This document shows positions 1 through 12,584 of a stretch of 64,000 nt of DNA, piece after piece. The notes beneath the pieces are model-generated. The model ran no database searches. It had not been told where the DNA came from and saw only the letters and a list, made by a program, of their open reading frames with translations. Position numbers and translations under genes: made by a program. This stretch comes from Listronotus oregonensis (Eukaryota; Arthropoda; Insecta; Coleoptera; Curculionidae). The stretch lies in assembly GCA_019359885.1 (NCBI GenBank), contig JAHBCN010000515.1, forward strand, positions 62,001 through 126,000, written 5' to 3'. Position 1 is the first letter of the stretch; every line of letters begins with the position of its first letter.

Positions 1-62
1 GTGAAAGGTAAAAAAAACTGAACCAAAATATTATTGAGTTTTGTGCGTGTTAACTAAATTAC

Positions 63-251
63 CTGAAACAATATTCTTCGTCCTAATAATTCTCCAAATA
101 TACATCCTACTGACCAAACATCCACCGCCGCTGTGTAGTGCTTTGCCCCCATAAGAATTTCAGGTGCTCGATAATATTGGGTAACCACTTCCTGAGTCAT
201 ATGTTTGGTTGAGTCGGGTTCCTCTACTCGTGCCAAACCAAAATCACAGAT
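63..251 (-). CDS. nmo: nemo/NLK kinase exon (activation loop to helix F)
   Basis: Internal exon of Nemo-like kinase, a proline-directed Ser/Thr kinase related to MAPKs that acts in Wnt/TCF, BMP and planar polarity signalling. The 63 codons are in phase 0, bordered by acceptor ttttcag (just above 251) and donor gtaattt (just below 63). Read on the minus strand it opens with ICDFGLARVEEPD (the Mg-binding DFG), then the activation segment HMTQEVVTQYYRAPE, then DVWSVGCIFGELLGRRILFQ. NLK carries TQE where classical MAPKs carry TEY or TGY, and TQE is visible here. Similarity to insect and vertebrate NLK is near-identity, so the call is firm. Later exons (substrate lobe, CMGC insert, C-terminus) lie off the left edge. 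No stop or frameshift is seen. Confidence 0.96.
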
Positions 252-853
252 CTGAAAAAGTAAAAATACAATATTTTAAGATGTATTTAAAAATCGGTTT
301 TTGCACATATTAAATGTGCTACACCCAATATGCATTTGTACATATTGGTGATTTTTCTTAAAATAATCATATTGTGTACTTTTTCCTTAGAATCCTAAAA
401 AACTATTAAGGTAGTTCACTCGCAAAATGGTGCATCTTTCACCATGAGGCAAAGACGAACCCTAAAGGACATCTTCGGCATTGGAGACGAGGATACAAGG
501 CTGCTCAAAAAAAGGTAAATGAGTTTGAGCTACGCGTTCACCTCTTTGACCTTGAGAGCCAAAATGGAGGCGGCGGCGGCAGGGACTGCTGGTGGCGTCG
601 AGACCTCCGCGGCAGCGCCACTACCGCCACTGCCGCCACTTCCGCCGCTACGACCGCTGAGGAGATGGTAGTCGACGACGAACCTCAAGGGACTGCTGTC
701 TAGCCACAATTTGTGGCGCACGATATCGGTTCCATAACGAACGTCGAGACACCAACCAAGGGTGACTCAGACTGTGGGTCGATCACATCGGCCTCCAGCA
801 AAACTACGCTTACTCCAACAGAGCAAAACTAAAGAACTGCCACCTGCACTGTC

Positions 854-2822
854 ATGGCTAAGAAGGTAGCAGTTACTAAACAGGTAAGATTTATACATTG
901 TAACTTGCAGCACAGGAGGGCAGCAACGGCAACATTGTGCCAACGTCTTGATGGGCTGCAGGACACAGTAGCACTGATTCAGGAACCCTGGCGAAATCAA
1001 ACCAAAATATTAGGCTTAAGCAAACTAATGGGTAAAATTTTTAGTTTTCCAAGCAACAGTCAACCTAGGACTGCCATATACAACCCTAAGGCCCGGTTGT
1101 ACAAACAATGGTTCAACAGAAGTTTCCTTGAACTGCAGTTCACTGTTGAACCCAGTTCAGAATTTTGAGTGTTGTACCACTGCAGGTTTACCTGAACTAT
1201 CAGTTGCAAAGCCCACAAAGAAAAGAAGAAAAAAATTGCCACAACTTAACCTAATCAAGGATTTTGATTTTATTAAAAAAAAAACAACTTAATAATTATA
1301 AGTATGTATTTGTATTGTATTTTTTTTTTTTTGTTTCATTTTACATTTTTTTCAATCACTACTGACAAAATAAATCACAGGTGCTAAATAGCTATACATA
1401 TTGTATAAAAAAATAAATCCTTTTTTGTTTCCTGTAATTTTCTGCATCTGCCCCTCCAGGAGATTGAATTTTATTATGCGTGCCATCCATGGCTCCAATG
1501 CTAAAAAATCCTAGCCTCACAATGGTAATTTCAGATTCAGTTCTTAGCATTTTTATCAATTTTAGCCCCAATTCAGCAACTGATTCTTAAACCTTAGATA
1601 TTTTTCAACTTGCCGTTGACTTGTCAATACCTCCAAAATCTCAAACAACTTGTAAAAAACTCCCAGTGGCTAGAAATCGTAAAGCAATGCATACCATTTC
1701 AGTAGGAATTAGTGCATGGTTTCTAAAAAAAATAAACAACATTTAAACTTAAAATTAAATGTAATTAAACAATATAAATCTTACTTATCTGTAACAGATG
1801 AAATTTGTTTAAACATTTCATCTATATTAAATCTCACAGCTTGTTTTCTTTTAACCTAAATCTGGCCTTAAATTATTTGTCATTGCAAATATTCAAATGA
1901 TTTGGTCTATTTCTGTATATTTATGGGGCTCGAGAGTGTGCAACATTAATAAGTTATTCTACAAAATCCTTGTCTGTCATATCTTTTCATACAAGATCAA
2001 TTTTTAATTATAAAAATAGGTATCAACTTTAAACATATAACAAAATATTTAAAACACAAGGTAATCTGTCAGAAGAGTGAGGTTAAAAATTTCTAAAAGG
2101 AGTTGAACTCATCTTAAACGACCAAATTCGGACGTTCAAGATCAACCACAGTTCACCGTCTGAACCGGCTTTGTACAACGATTTTTTTCCGTTGAACCGA
2201 TGATCAGCGTGAACTTCGGTTGAACGTCCATTGTACAACCGGGCCTAAGTCATTCCGAGGTTATCCGCTTGTACATCTTTCCACCTCAGATGTCACTGCA
2301 ATCAGGATTGAATATATAACGAATAGCCAAAAGAAAACCATTGTCCTGGCTTCAGTATACCTCCCCTCAGACGCAGTCACACCATCACCTGGGAAAGAAA
2401 TGGAGGATCTAGTAGAATACTGCCGCAAACACAGTTTGGAGCTTGTTATGGGCTCACTTTACGACTTTATCATAACACATAATCTAAGTATTTTAAATCA
2501 AGGCAAGAAGCCTACTTTTGTGAACTCGCGCTGTCAAACAAAAATAGATATCACGCTAAGCACTACAAGTATATCTAACTTAATACAAAACTGGCAGGTA
2601 TCTGACGAAGTTTCAATGTCAGACCAGCGCTGGTTAACGTATGAAATAAACTTTTCTGTAACAACATCTACACTAATCCGTGATCCTCGAAAAACAGATA
2701 AGGTACAATACCACGAACTGTTGGTAGAGGAACTGCGGTATGTAGAAACTAAAACACCCAAAACACAACGATTTGGAAATATACGCCAACATAATCCAAA
2801 ACGCAATACTAAAAGCCTATAA
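854..2822 (+). pseudogene. LINE ORF2 AP-endonuclease, interrupted and inactivated
   Basis: The endonuclease that nicks target DNA for retrotransposition is in two pieces, 854-1089 and 2246-2822, with a 1156-bp element between. Removing that element and one 3-bp target duplication keeps the frame: TAIYNP is followed by lysine and SFRGYPLVHLSTSDVTAI. In the second piece LELVMG runs straight into SLYDFIITHNLSILNQGKKP, so the segment that normally holds the catalytic Asp-x-Asn is missing. The closing SDHR-type motif reads SDQR, losing the catalytic histidine. Enzymatic activity is therefore not expected. Confidence 0.78.
1090..2245. mobile_element. PIF/Harbinger-like non-autonomous element (nested)
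   Basis: This 1156-bp element has inverted termini GGCCCGGTTGTACAA on both sides and a 3-bp TAA duplication (1087-1089 and 2246-2248). A TWA-type 3-bp duplication is characteristic of PIF/Harbinger elements. Copies of GTTCAAC recur just inside both ends. No transposase reading frame is seen; the interior is AT-rich. It sits inside the LINE endonuclease and so is younger than that LINE. Confidence 0.8.
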
Positions 2823-4345
2823 AGGCGCCTGTACCATGAGGTTGGTCAAGAATGATGGTACTGCCTGCCTGCCCTTGGTGGTGCCAAAAACTGAATTAAC
2901 TCAGAAAGGACGCCAGGAAAGCTTTTAATAGGGCAAAAACAACCAAACTCGATGAGGACTGGGAACTGTACAGATCCCTCCTCAAAGAATACAAAAAAGT
3001 CATAAGACAAAAACAAAGAGCGACCTGGACAGGCTACTATGAGGAAATTGAAGATTTTTCTGATGGAGCTAGGCTCCAAAAAGTACTTAATAAAGATTCA
3101 TATCAAGGTATAGGAAAATTAAAGAAAGCGTATGGTTGCTACACAAAGAGCATGTGGACGTGGATGTAGAGGTGATACCTACAAACGAAGACGGGGACAC
3201 TTAATTAATCCTATGTTTCAATTTGATTTAATTTAAAAAAAAGCCGTTTTGCGGCGAAATTACCTTAAGAAAATGATTTGGATCAAAACAAGACAAGAAC
3301 GACATAAAATTAACATCTTATTTATTGGTTCGTTTTTCAAACCGGCTCATTTTTTTTATGATCATTCAAATAAAAAGAATTTTGTATTCATTGTAAGTCA
3401 CAACATAATTAAGTGTAAAGAAAGCATTATAAATATACACGTTTTAAATAGTCATTACTGAATATACACTGCGGGAATGGCTGGACTACCCTTAATTATT
3501 ACGTTATCTTTAACTTTTCGGCAAAGCGCTCGATTATGTCAATTTTTTTCCGCCCACATTTCGACGTAATTCAATTGTTTCCTTATTGACATTTGTCAAA
3601 GTTATGACGTCATTTGCATTTTTTTATGACAGCCTACGGATTGTGATCATCTGAAAGCTCTGACCTCATACAGTATGCTTTTAAATTTTGACGCGATTCT
3701 GTCAAGCCAGAACCATCTAGACGGTACTAGTTCAAGTCCCGTCGAAGTTCTGTTTTTCTTTTAATTTATTTATAACTTATCATTAAAAAATTTTACAAAA
3801 TTAAAAAGTTAATTTTACGCGCCTTTATTAATTAAAACTTACGAACTGAAGTCATTTTTTGCCTGGCGATTTCTCGAAAACAAGGCCGAGTTGGCACCTA
3901 CAATTTTGGGCTTTGGTTGGTACCTACCCACACTATAAGTATGCGAAGTGGAAGCCCATAACTCGATGCACTACTCAGACCGTCCCCTCGTGAGACGAAA
4001 TAGCTAATTATTTTTCGTTTTAATTTTTTTTCTGACAAAGAATATCTTTTTTGCGTCTTAAAGGATATTATTTAAAGTGATTTTTTTACGCTAATTCTTA
4101 TGCTGCGCCAGCTCTTTAATACATGTTGGATGATTTAATTAGGTATCTCATTCTCATTGATAAGGCTGACAATAAGGGTTCTGTTGTTTGTCAAACTCTT
4201 TATGCTTTCACTAGTTTGCTTTTTTACTTAAAAAAATTAACACAAATAATAATATAATTAGTGCTTAACTCTTAGTTAAACAAATTTTCTTTTAACGTGT
4301 TTACTCCATATATGCTTTGCTAAATGTGTAGTCGCTTTTGGGCCG

Positions 4346-4549
4346 TTGTTCTCCAAACTGTGCAGGACGGGCCGGCGGCCTGCACAGTTCGTTAAACTAA
4401 AGCGTTCTCACATACACACACAATCCCTAAAGCCAGGACTGCGCAGTTTTTCCTCTGGAGATTTCCTCAATTTGTGTGCCCGGCATAACAGCTCCAATGA
4501 TGAAAATGAAAAACCAGTTATTAATTTCTTAACGGAAGGCCTAGCATAA
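4346..4549 (+). CDS. Unrecognised 67-codon open frame
   Basis: An open frame of 67 codons starting MFSKLCRTGRRPAQF and ending NEKPVINFLTEGLA, antisense to nemo and inside its intron. I do not recognise the protein and see no domain, signal peptide or membrane segment. A GC-rich near-palindrome (4363-4388, gtgcagg around gggccggcgg) overlaps its start, and composition there differs from the flanks. It could be a small gene, an exon, a repeat remnant or chance. Confidence 0.15.
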   Translation: MFSKLCRTGRRPAQFVKLKRSHIHTQSLKPGLRSFSSGDFLNLCARHNSSNDENEKPVINFLTEGLA

Positions 4550-4803
4550 TCATTTCTTAGAGTTTCTTTCTTATAAAAATAACAATATCATGTGTAATTA
4601 TCAAAACTGTGCAACTTCGCATTTTTTTTTAAATAAATGTTAAATTCTATGAATTACAAAACCGCTTGGTTGATACAAATCGCAAGAAAAAAACATCATT
4701 TTTATGCTGAGTTTATAATAAAATCGTTCGTTGACTTGCATTTACTTAGAAACAGCGGGCAGATTAAACAGATACAACAAGAATTTAAAATAAGATCACT
4801 TAC

Positions 4804-4889
4804 CTTTAAAACACAGTTACTGTTTACTAAAAGATTGCCAGGTTTGATGTCCCTATGTAATATCCTAGCTGAGTGTAAATACTTTAAAC
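4804..4889 (-). CDS. nmo: nemo/NLK kinase exon (catalytic loop)
   Basis: An 86-bp internal nemo exon. Minus strand: acceptor ttttcgcag, two bases completing a Gly codon, then 28 codons reading LKYLHSARILHRDIKPGN and LLVNSNCVLK, then donor gtaagtga. HRDIKPGN is the catalytic loop, with the proton-accepting Asp, the phosphate-contacting Lys and the metal-binding Asn all present. It joins the upstream exon (ending AGA G) and the downstream exon (starting ATC TGT GAT) without frame change. The splice sites are strong and no defect is visible. Confidence 0.96.
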
Positions 4890-7694
4890 CTGCGAAAAAT
4901 AAAAACAAAAAATAAGTACTAGAAAATGATCACTTTTTCGGAATAAACTGCTCGTCAAAAGTTAGGGATATTGCTAGTATTCACAATTAAGTTTATTTAG
5001 ATTATTTTAGATCAAAGTAAAACACTCACATTGTAAAGTGTTAAGTCAATTATGAGAAAATGATTTTTGGAATAATACGGATGTTAGAAAAAATCTTGTT
5101 ACTTTAAAACTTTCCAAACCAGATCGATAAAAAATATATTATGACATGTATATTTAAAATGTTTTGCTTTAAAGCACTTCTTGGTTTTATCTCTGACTTT
5201 TAAGAAATAATTTAATTTTAATTAACACTCAAGGTATCGCCAAGTTTATATTTTAATAACAGTTAATTTTAAGCTGACTCTAACAGAGATTGATTGAACG
5301 TCCTATAAAATCAATAAAGGCCTTTTGCGGTTTTTAGTGACAAAAACTTTAATAAGGATATCTGAGAGGCCCGTAGCAATGGAGAATTATAAAGGTACAG
5401 TACGTTTCACAATAATTTGTTGATTTCTTGTTTTATCTGTTACCGTTAGTCGTAAAACTTAATATAATTTATGTACCCGCATGTAGATCCGGACTTAAAA
5501 TTTTCTTTATTTATTATTGTACCTACTTTTTGGTATATTATGTAGGTTATAGGCAAATTGCAGGTTATGAATATAAAGCAGAGTCTTTTTGTCTTAGTTC
5601 ATCAGTCGTTTGGAGTTTGTCAAGGTATTTTCGTGTGTGTTATTGAGCATCCAAAATAGCTAACCAAAACTATTAATATTAGTAGGTAATCAGGACCTGT
5701 ACCCTTTCAAAAGGTGTGGTGCCTACACAATAAATATTTGTCAGGCAACCTATTTATGGTTGGGTTTTCTCCTGATGGTTGTAATTTAAATTTTATTGCG
5801 GTCAAGAAATCAACGAATTATATTGTGAAACGTACCATAACTTAATTTTCAGATTTGAAACCATTCTGACAATATTTCCAGTGCCTAAAAACGAGGTATT
5901 TAATAATGTCTGCCCTTTTTTGATGATACCTGCGCACCATTGATATTTTGTTGTAAGTTAATGTTTTTTTTAATTAAAAAAAATATTGCAAGGCAAGCAG
6001 CGTTTGATCACTGTAGTATGTGTTTGATTCAGAAAAAAATATTGATAACGACTGTATAGTGGTCGTAATAACTGTCTCTAATATTATTTGTAAACCTGTT
6101 AAAAAGTTTGTTTCAATATAGAAGAAACAAAAATTTCCATTTAACATTTTATTTTCCAAACACTGTAAAAAACCTAAAAACGTAATAATTTTTTGGGTTG
6201 TGTTTCAAAGTCATATAGGTTTCCCAGGCTAAAAAAGTAAATTTATTTATAGGATTTCTAGAATTACGAATATAAAGCAAATCGTATTTGTTTTAATACA
6301 ATTATTTTTTTGATGAAATGGGCTGTTATTTCGTTAAGCAAAATAATTCGATTAAACAATTAATTCTGTCTAAAAAAGAAATCGTAAACTTTGTAAAAGT
6401 GTGCTGGTATTGATGAAAATGTTTGCCCTAAAAATAAAACTTAAGCCCTTCTTTCCATTTCCCTATATTGCATTTGGGATGATTTTTTTACTTTCTATCC
6501 AATTCCTAATTACTAACATTAACTAACAACTTTATAATTAAAAGCATAAATATAGTTAAGAAAAAATAAAAATTACAGCTGTAATCACTGCTAACAATAA
6601 GAACACTTACTATTTTTAAATCAGAATTATCTTAGGTTTTACTTTCTCTCATGTTTTATTATGCGTTAATAATGAATGCACGCACAATAACGGTATTTAT
6701 TCTTCGATTATATTACTTTATAGAAAGAAGTAAAAATATAAGAATGAAAAGTTTTTTTAAATCAAAAGTGGGTTAATAAAACTGTTTTTAAAACATAAAC
6801 AATGTAATAGATTTGTAAGCAAAATCAGTTTTTTTTTAAAGTCAAGTTTTACATAATTTACAATAATATTATTTCTGAATTGAATGTAATTTGTATTTTA
6901 AAAAAACACACAAAAAAAACAGAGGACAGGACATACAAAATATTATAGTGTCATTTTTTTTAATCTCATAACGTTTATTTAGTAGCATCACATATTGAGT
7001 TATGCCAAAAATCCTAATTTTAGCAAGGTTATTTCATTTTTTTTAAATACAATTGGTATATTCCAGATCGATCGATAAACTCCCCTAATTTTGAGTTATG
7101 GTTTGTTCAAATTTTTTTTTCAAGAACATAATGGAAATAATTGTTTTTTTTTTCAATTTTAACAATATTCCTTCGATAAAAAGTGATAAACGTTGATAGA
7201 GGTTAATTTTGCAGCTAATTGTTTATTTTAAAATTTTAGGTCTTCGTTCTTAAACAAAAAATAAAATATGACTAACTTAATTACTTAAAAAGATTTATCC
7301 TAGCAATTAGTAGCAGCTCAGGGTGGTTTTTCCTTATAATATGAAACTTGAAAATGTTTCTTTATTAGATAATGAATTGTTTAATGTAGAATTTCGTAAA
7401 GAATTATCCCTTGATAATGTGGCAATCCAACCATGAAACGTTGGGACACGTATTTAATAGGGGAATGTTTTTATTTGTCTGCCCTCCACCCGCTACACTC
7501 CTTTAATTATTTATAAATAAATATAAATTTTATTATTTTAGGTGATTTAATGTCTTGAGTTTAGCTTAAACAAAATATAAAATTAGTTTTTGACAACACT
7601 ATTTTAATGTCACACCATCTTTACTTCATCGTAACCAAGTCAGATTTTTGGTTAAAAATACCTTTTACGAAGAATTTTGATTCCACTAATTCGG

Positions 7695-8040
7695 CCGAGT
7701 GATTATCGCGTTGTTAAATTTAGCAATGGAATTAGCAATTGTTAAAAGTTAACAACGGTTTAGAATGTTTAACAAAACGTCATTGTCAATGTTATTCAAT
7801 GGTTTTAGTAGGCAACCTGTCAAAATATGACATTTTGTTAAACATTCTCAACCGTTGTTAACTTAGCAATTGTTAAAAGTTAACAACGGTTTAGAATTTT
7901 AACAAATGTCAGATTTTGAACTTGCACTAAAATCATTGAATAACACTGACAATGACGTTTTGTCAAACATTCTAAACCGTTGTTAACTATTAACAATTGC
8001 TAAGTCCACTGCTAAATTTAACAACGCGATCATCACTCGG
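7695..8040. mobile_element. Palindromic MITE with long inverted repeats
   Basis: A 346-bp element whose halves are near-perfect inverted copies. Its outer ends read CCGAGTGATTATCGCG on the left and CCGAGTGATGATCGCG as the reverse complement on the right. The motif GTTAACAACGGTTTAGAA occurs several times in both orientations, giving subterminal repeats. There is no coding capacity. Target duplication is unclear, so the superfamily is unassigned. Confidence 0.75.
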
Positions 8041-8078
8041 ACGATTGTATGCTAATTCTAGATATTAGTACCTATATA

Positions 8079-9980
8079 CCATGTGGTCATTTAAGTGTGC
8101 AACATATGGGATTTTTTTAATTAATTGCACAATTAAAATAAATTATTGCCGAAAGTTGGTGCATGTTTAATAATCATATTAGGTGCACCTAGAATGGTTG
8201 CAAGTCAAACAGCATTCAGGGTAGGTCAAAAATATAAAAATTGTACAAGAGTAAACTAACCTTATTTTAGAAAATTCAGCAAAATGTTATAAAGAAAAGT
8301 TGTTCAGAATTAAAAGTTATGCCTAAATACCAAAACATGGCCTCCTAAGAAATGTTTTTTTTGAAAAACCTCTAAAATTTTTCTTATTATTTTTTTAATA
8401 TTCACCCTAGACACTCTCATAGATTATTTTCAATCAAATCAAATTCGCATAAATTTGTTCGAAATTCAAGCATATTTGTAACATTAACATAGATTTTTAA
8501 TTTTTTAGGGAATCACAAACTTCATGTTTGTTGCAACGATATTAAACACAACTTTAAAATTTTACAAAAATTCTTTTTAATAAAATAAAACTTAAGTAAT
8601 GATAATATGCATATTATAGTATATATTTTTTTATTTTAAATGTTTATTAAAAAACTGTACAAATTAATAGATATCACTAAAAAACGTACTAAAATTATCG
8701 CGGATCCTCATGAAAAAAAAAACAAATGAGGAATAAAAGTAAACATTATGACAGTTTGGTGACAATCTTTTTTCTTTCTTGAATAATTATTCTTTGCTTA
8801 TTAAGTTTATTTCATTTCAAATGCCTCCTCCAGAAGTTATCCGAGAAGGCCAAATTAGTTTTAATATGTGGAGATAATTTATAATTAGAATAATAATAAT
8901 GTTACCTTTAACATTTGTTTTTTCCCTAGGTGTCCGCGATTATTTGTATAATAATTTTTTAGTAAAAATTTAAAATTAAAATTTTGTAGGTAATTTAAAT
9001 GAGCGTTTTTTCTCAAGCTTATTATCATTATTAATATTAAAGAGAATTTTTGCAAAATTTTAAAGTTGTGTTTAATATTATTGCAACAAACATAAAATGT
9101 GTCATTTCCTTAAAAATAAAAAATCTAGTACAGTTGAATAATAAACTTCTTTCTCTAAATGTCTTTTATAGAAAATATCTGCTGCTTCATGTACGGCCTT
9201 CTCGGCTAACGATAAATGTCCTGGGGGAGGCATTTGAAATCAAATAAACTTAATAAGCAAAGAATAATTATTCAAGAAATAAAAAATATTGCCACTAAAC
9301 TGTCATAATTTTTACTTTTAACCCTCATTTGTTTTTTTTTTCATGGGTATCCGCGATAATTTTAGTGGGTTTTTAATAATGTCTATTAATTTGTACAGTT
9401 TTTTAATAATCATTAAAAATAAAAAAATTGCAATTTAAATGAGCGTTTTTTGATATGCATATTATCATTTCTAATGTTTTAGTTTATTAAAAAGAATTTT
9501 GTAAAATTTTAAAGTTGTGTTTAATATCGTTGCAACAAACATGAAGTTTGTGATTCCCTAAAAAATTAAAAATCTATGTTAATGTTACAAATATGCTTGA
9601 ATTTGAACAAAACTATGCGAAATTGATTTGTTGATTATGAAAGTTTTTAGGGTGAATATAAAAAAAAATTAAGAAAAAATTTAGAGGTTTTCCAAAAAAA
9701 GAACTAAACATTTTTTAGGAGGTTATGTTTTGGTATTTAGGCATAACTTTTAATTCTGAACAACTTTTCTTTATACACATTTTGCTAAATTTTCTGAAAT
9801 AAGGGTAGTTTACTCCTGTACAATTTTTATATTTTTGACCTACCCTGCTGTTTGACTTGCAACTATTCTAAGTGCACCTAATATAATTATCGAATATGCA
9901 CCAACTTTCGGAAATATTTGTATTTTGATTGTGCAATTAATAAAAAATCCTATATGTTGCACATTTAAATGACCACACTG
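8079..9980. mobile_element. 1.9-kb fold-back element, TA-flanked
   Basis: The element begins CCATGTGGTCATTTAA and ends with the inverse of CAGTGTGGTCATTTAA, with TA on each side, as in Tc1/mariner-type insertions. Most of its length is inverted repeat: for example the stretch around 8310-8340 reappears inverted at 9720-9760, and that around 8795-8850 at 9190-9260. A block near 9000-9130 is also directly repeated at 9430-9570. No transposase frame is present, so it depends on an enzyme supplied in trans. Confidence 0.78.
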
Positions 9981-10127
9981 TATATTATATTCCTTTGTTC
10001 TCTATTACAATTGGTCTTTATTGAAGATAATATACCAAATTACAAGTAATAACACATATAATTAGGTGAATATTAAAAATTTTAATATTATCTGAGTATT
10101 GTTTAGAATGTTTAGATAATAACTTAC

Positions 10128-10234
10128 CTCTAAGTATCTGGTACAAGAAGACTTTTATGTGGTCTGATGAAAGGGGCTGATGGGAAACTATGATTTTATG
10201 CAAATCGCTCTGAAGTAATTCCGTTATTACATAT
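10128..10234 (-). CDS. nmo: nemo/NLK kinase exon (hinge and helices D/E)
   Basis: A 107-bp internal nemo exon. Minus strand: acceptor ccgcag, then YVITELLQSDLHKIIVS, HQPLSSDHIKVFLYQILR and the first base of a Gly codon, then donor gtaagtt. TELLQSDLHKII is the hinge and helix-D signature of insect NLK; the rest leads into helix E. The first base completes an Ile codon split with the preceding exon. That exon (ELKMLCFFKHENVL region in known NLKs) must lie at higher coordinates and I could not locate it. A match in the ATP-binding lobe would confirm the gene is complete. Confidence 0.95.
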
Positions 10235-11166
10235 CTGCGGATCTTGTTAAGGAAATTAACAGCTGTTAGCCAGGTTAATTAAACCAACTAGGTAAACAAT
10301 GCAAATGCGAATAATATTTGCACAGCGATATTATACAGTTCTGGTAAAATTATATTATAAACCTGAGTAAAGTCATTTTTACGTTCCAAAATATATGTAT
10401 TCACAGGGCGCTACTATTTTATACAAAAGCCCCAAGCACATATTTTTTTATTGGCAAAAAATAATCCTTTATACCTAAATAACGCTTCTGCAAAATATTG
10501 TTTTGATAAGAAACTTTGTAACAGAGCTATAATAATCTTAACTTTAAATATTAAACGACCGCGCCAAAACACAATCTGGGTATTTATATGCCGCGTGACG
10601 TAACAATGCACCAATTTACGGACACTTGCAGCATAAAATTAAAAACTACTAAACTAATTTATTAACGTAATCAGTAATTATACATTATTTCAGGTTTTTT
10701 TTAATAAACAAATTTACATAAAGAAAAAAATATAGATTTGTAATTTTTTTTAGGCTTTATAATAATATTTAGATTAGTTTTTAAGTAGTTTCAACACTTT
10801 TTTTTAAAGTGATGCATTTTTCATTTTTGTTCTGATTTATAGGCATTTAGCCAAAAACAAAAATTAACTTTACTTATAAAATATAATACAGAAATTATGA
10901 TACTCTAACATCGAAATAAAATCAAATTTTTAATACTCATCAATGTCATATTTAATATTTTTACATCATATTTTGTCCTCCATTAATTTTATCATCTGTA
11001 AATCTGGATCAAATTTAGTAATTCTTAATTACTTTTAAACCTTCTTGGACAAAAAAAAATATATTAAAAATAATTACGATCTTTAGTTTTAATGCGCTTA
11101 ATAGGTAAAAGAATTATTTTGCATTTTGTGTCGTTCGATACAGGCAAGGAGAATATTTGTTTTATA
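10235..11166. other. AT-rich stretch, nothing recognised
   Basis: Presumed nemo intron upstream of the hinge exon. It has short open frames on both strands but no protein similarity I recognise and no clear repeat. Confidence 0.5.

Positions 11167-12584
<1,418 letters not shown>

Larger units (their letters stand above)
430..3190 (+). mobile_element. Truncated non-LTR retrotransposon, R1/LOA/jockey group, 5' half
   Basis: A LINE fragment in sense orientation. An ORF1-like start (about 444-520) leads into a GC-rich Gly/Ala/Thr coding repeat (560-660) and a stop near 702. The AP-endonuclease of ORF2 starts at 854 with QVRFIHCNLQHRRAATATL and VALIQEPWRNQTKILGL, resumes after the nested insertion at 2246 and runs to 2822. 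The linker between endonuclease and reverse transcriptase (about 2905-3170, frame changed) is Lys/Arg-rich, e.g. LLKEYKKVIRQKQRATWTG. No reverse transcriptase follows. The copy is dead: it has frameshifts, a deletion in the endonuclease and no RT. Assignment beyond the R1/LOA/jockey assemblage is uncertain. Confidence 0.8.
252..4803 (-). other. nemo intron, largely transposon-filled
   Basis: This intron of about 4.55 kb separates the catalytic-loop exon from the activation-loop exon of nemo. Its minus-strand donor is gtaagtga and its acceptor ctttttcag. The part at about 430-3200 is a LINE fragment carrying a nested MITE. The part at 3200-4340 is AT-rich with nothing recognisable, apart from a B-box-like string near 3730. 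A 67-codon open frame at 4346-4549 (+) starts beside a GC-rich inverted repeat and matches nothing I know. Confidence 0.85.
4890..10127 (-). other. nemo intron containing two fold-back elements
   Basis: An intron of about 5.24 kb. The stretch 4890-7690 is plain AT-rich sequence with poly-A/T runs and nothing I can support. The stretch 7695-8040 is a palindromic MITE. The stretch 8079-9980 is a long fold-back element, so about 2.2 kb of the intron is insertion-derived. Confidence 0.85.

Noticed and set aside
3715..3765. tRNA-like B box (tagttcaagtccc) followed by a T run
   Set aside because: The T-arm stem does not pair at normal spacing, and no A box or cloverleaf could be drawn upstream.
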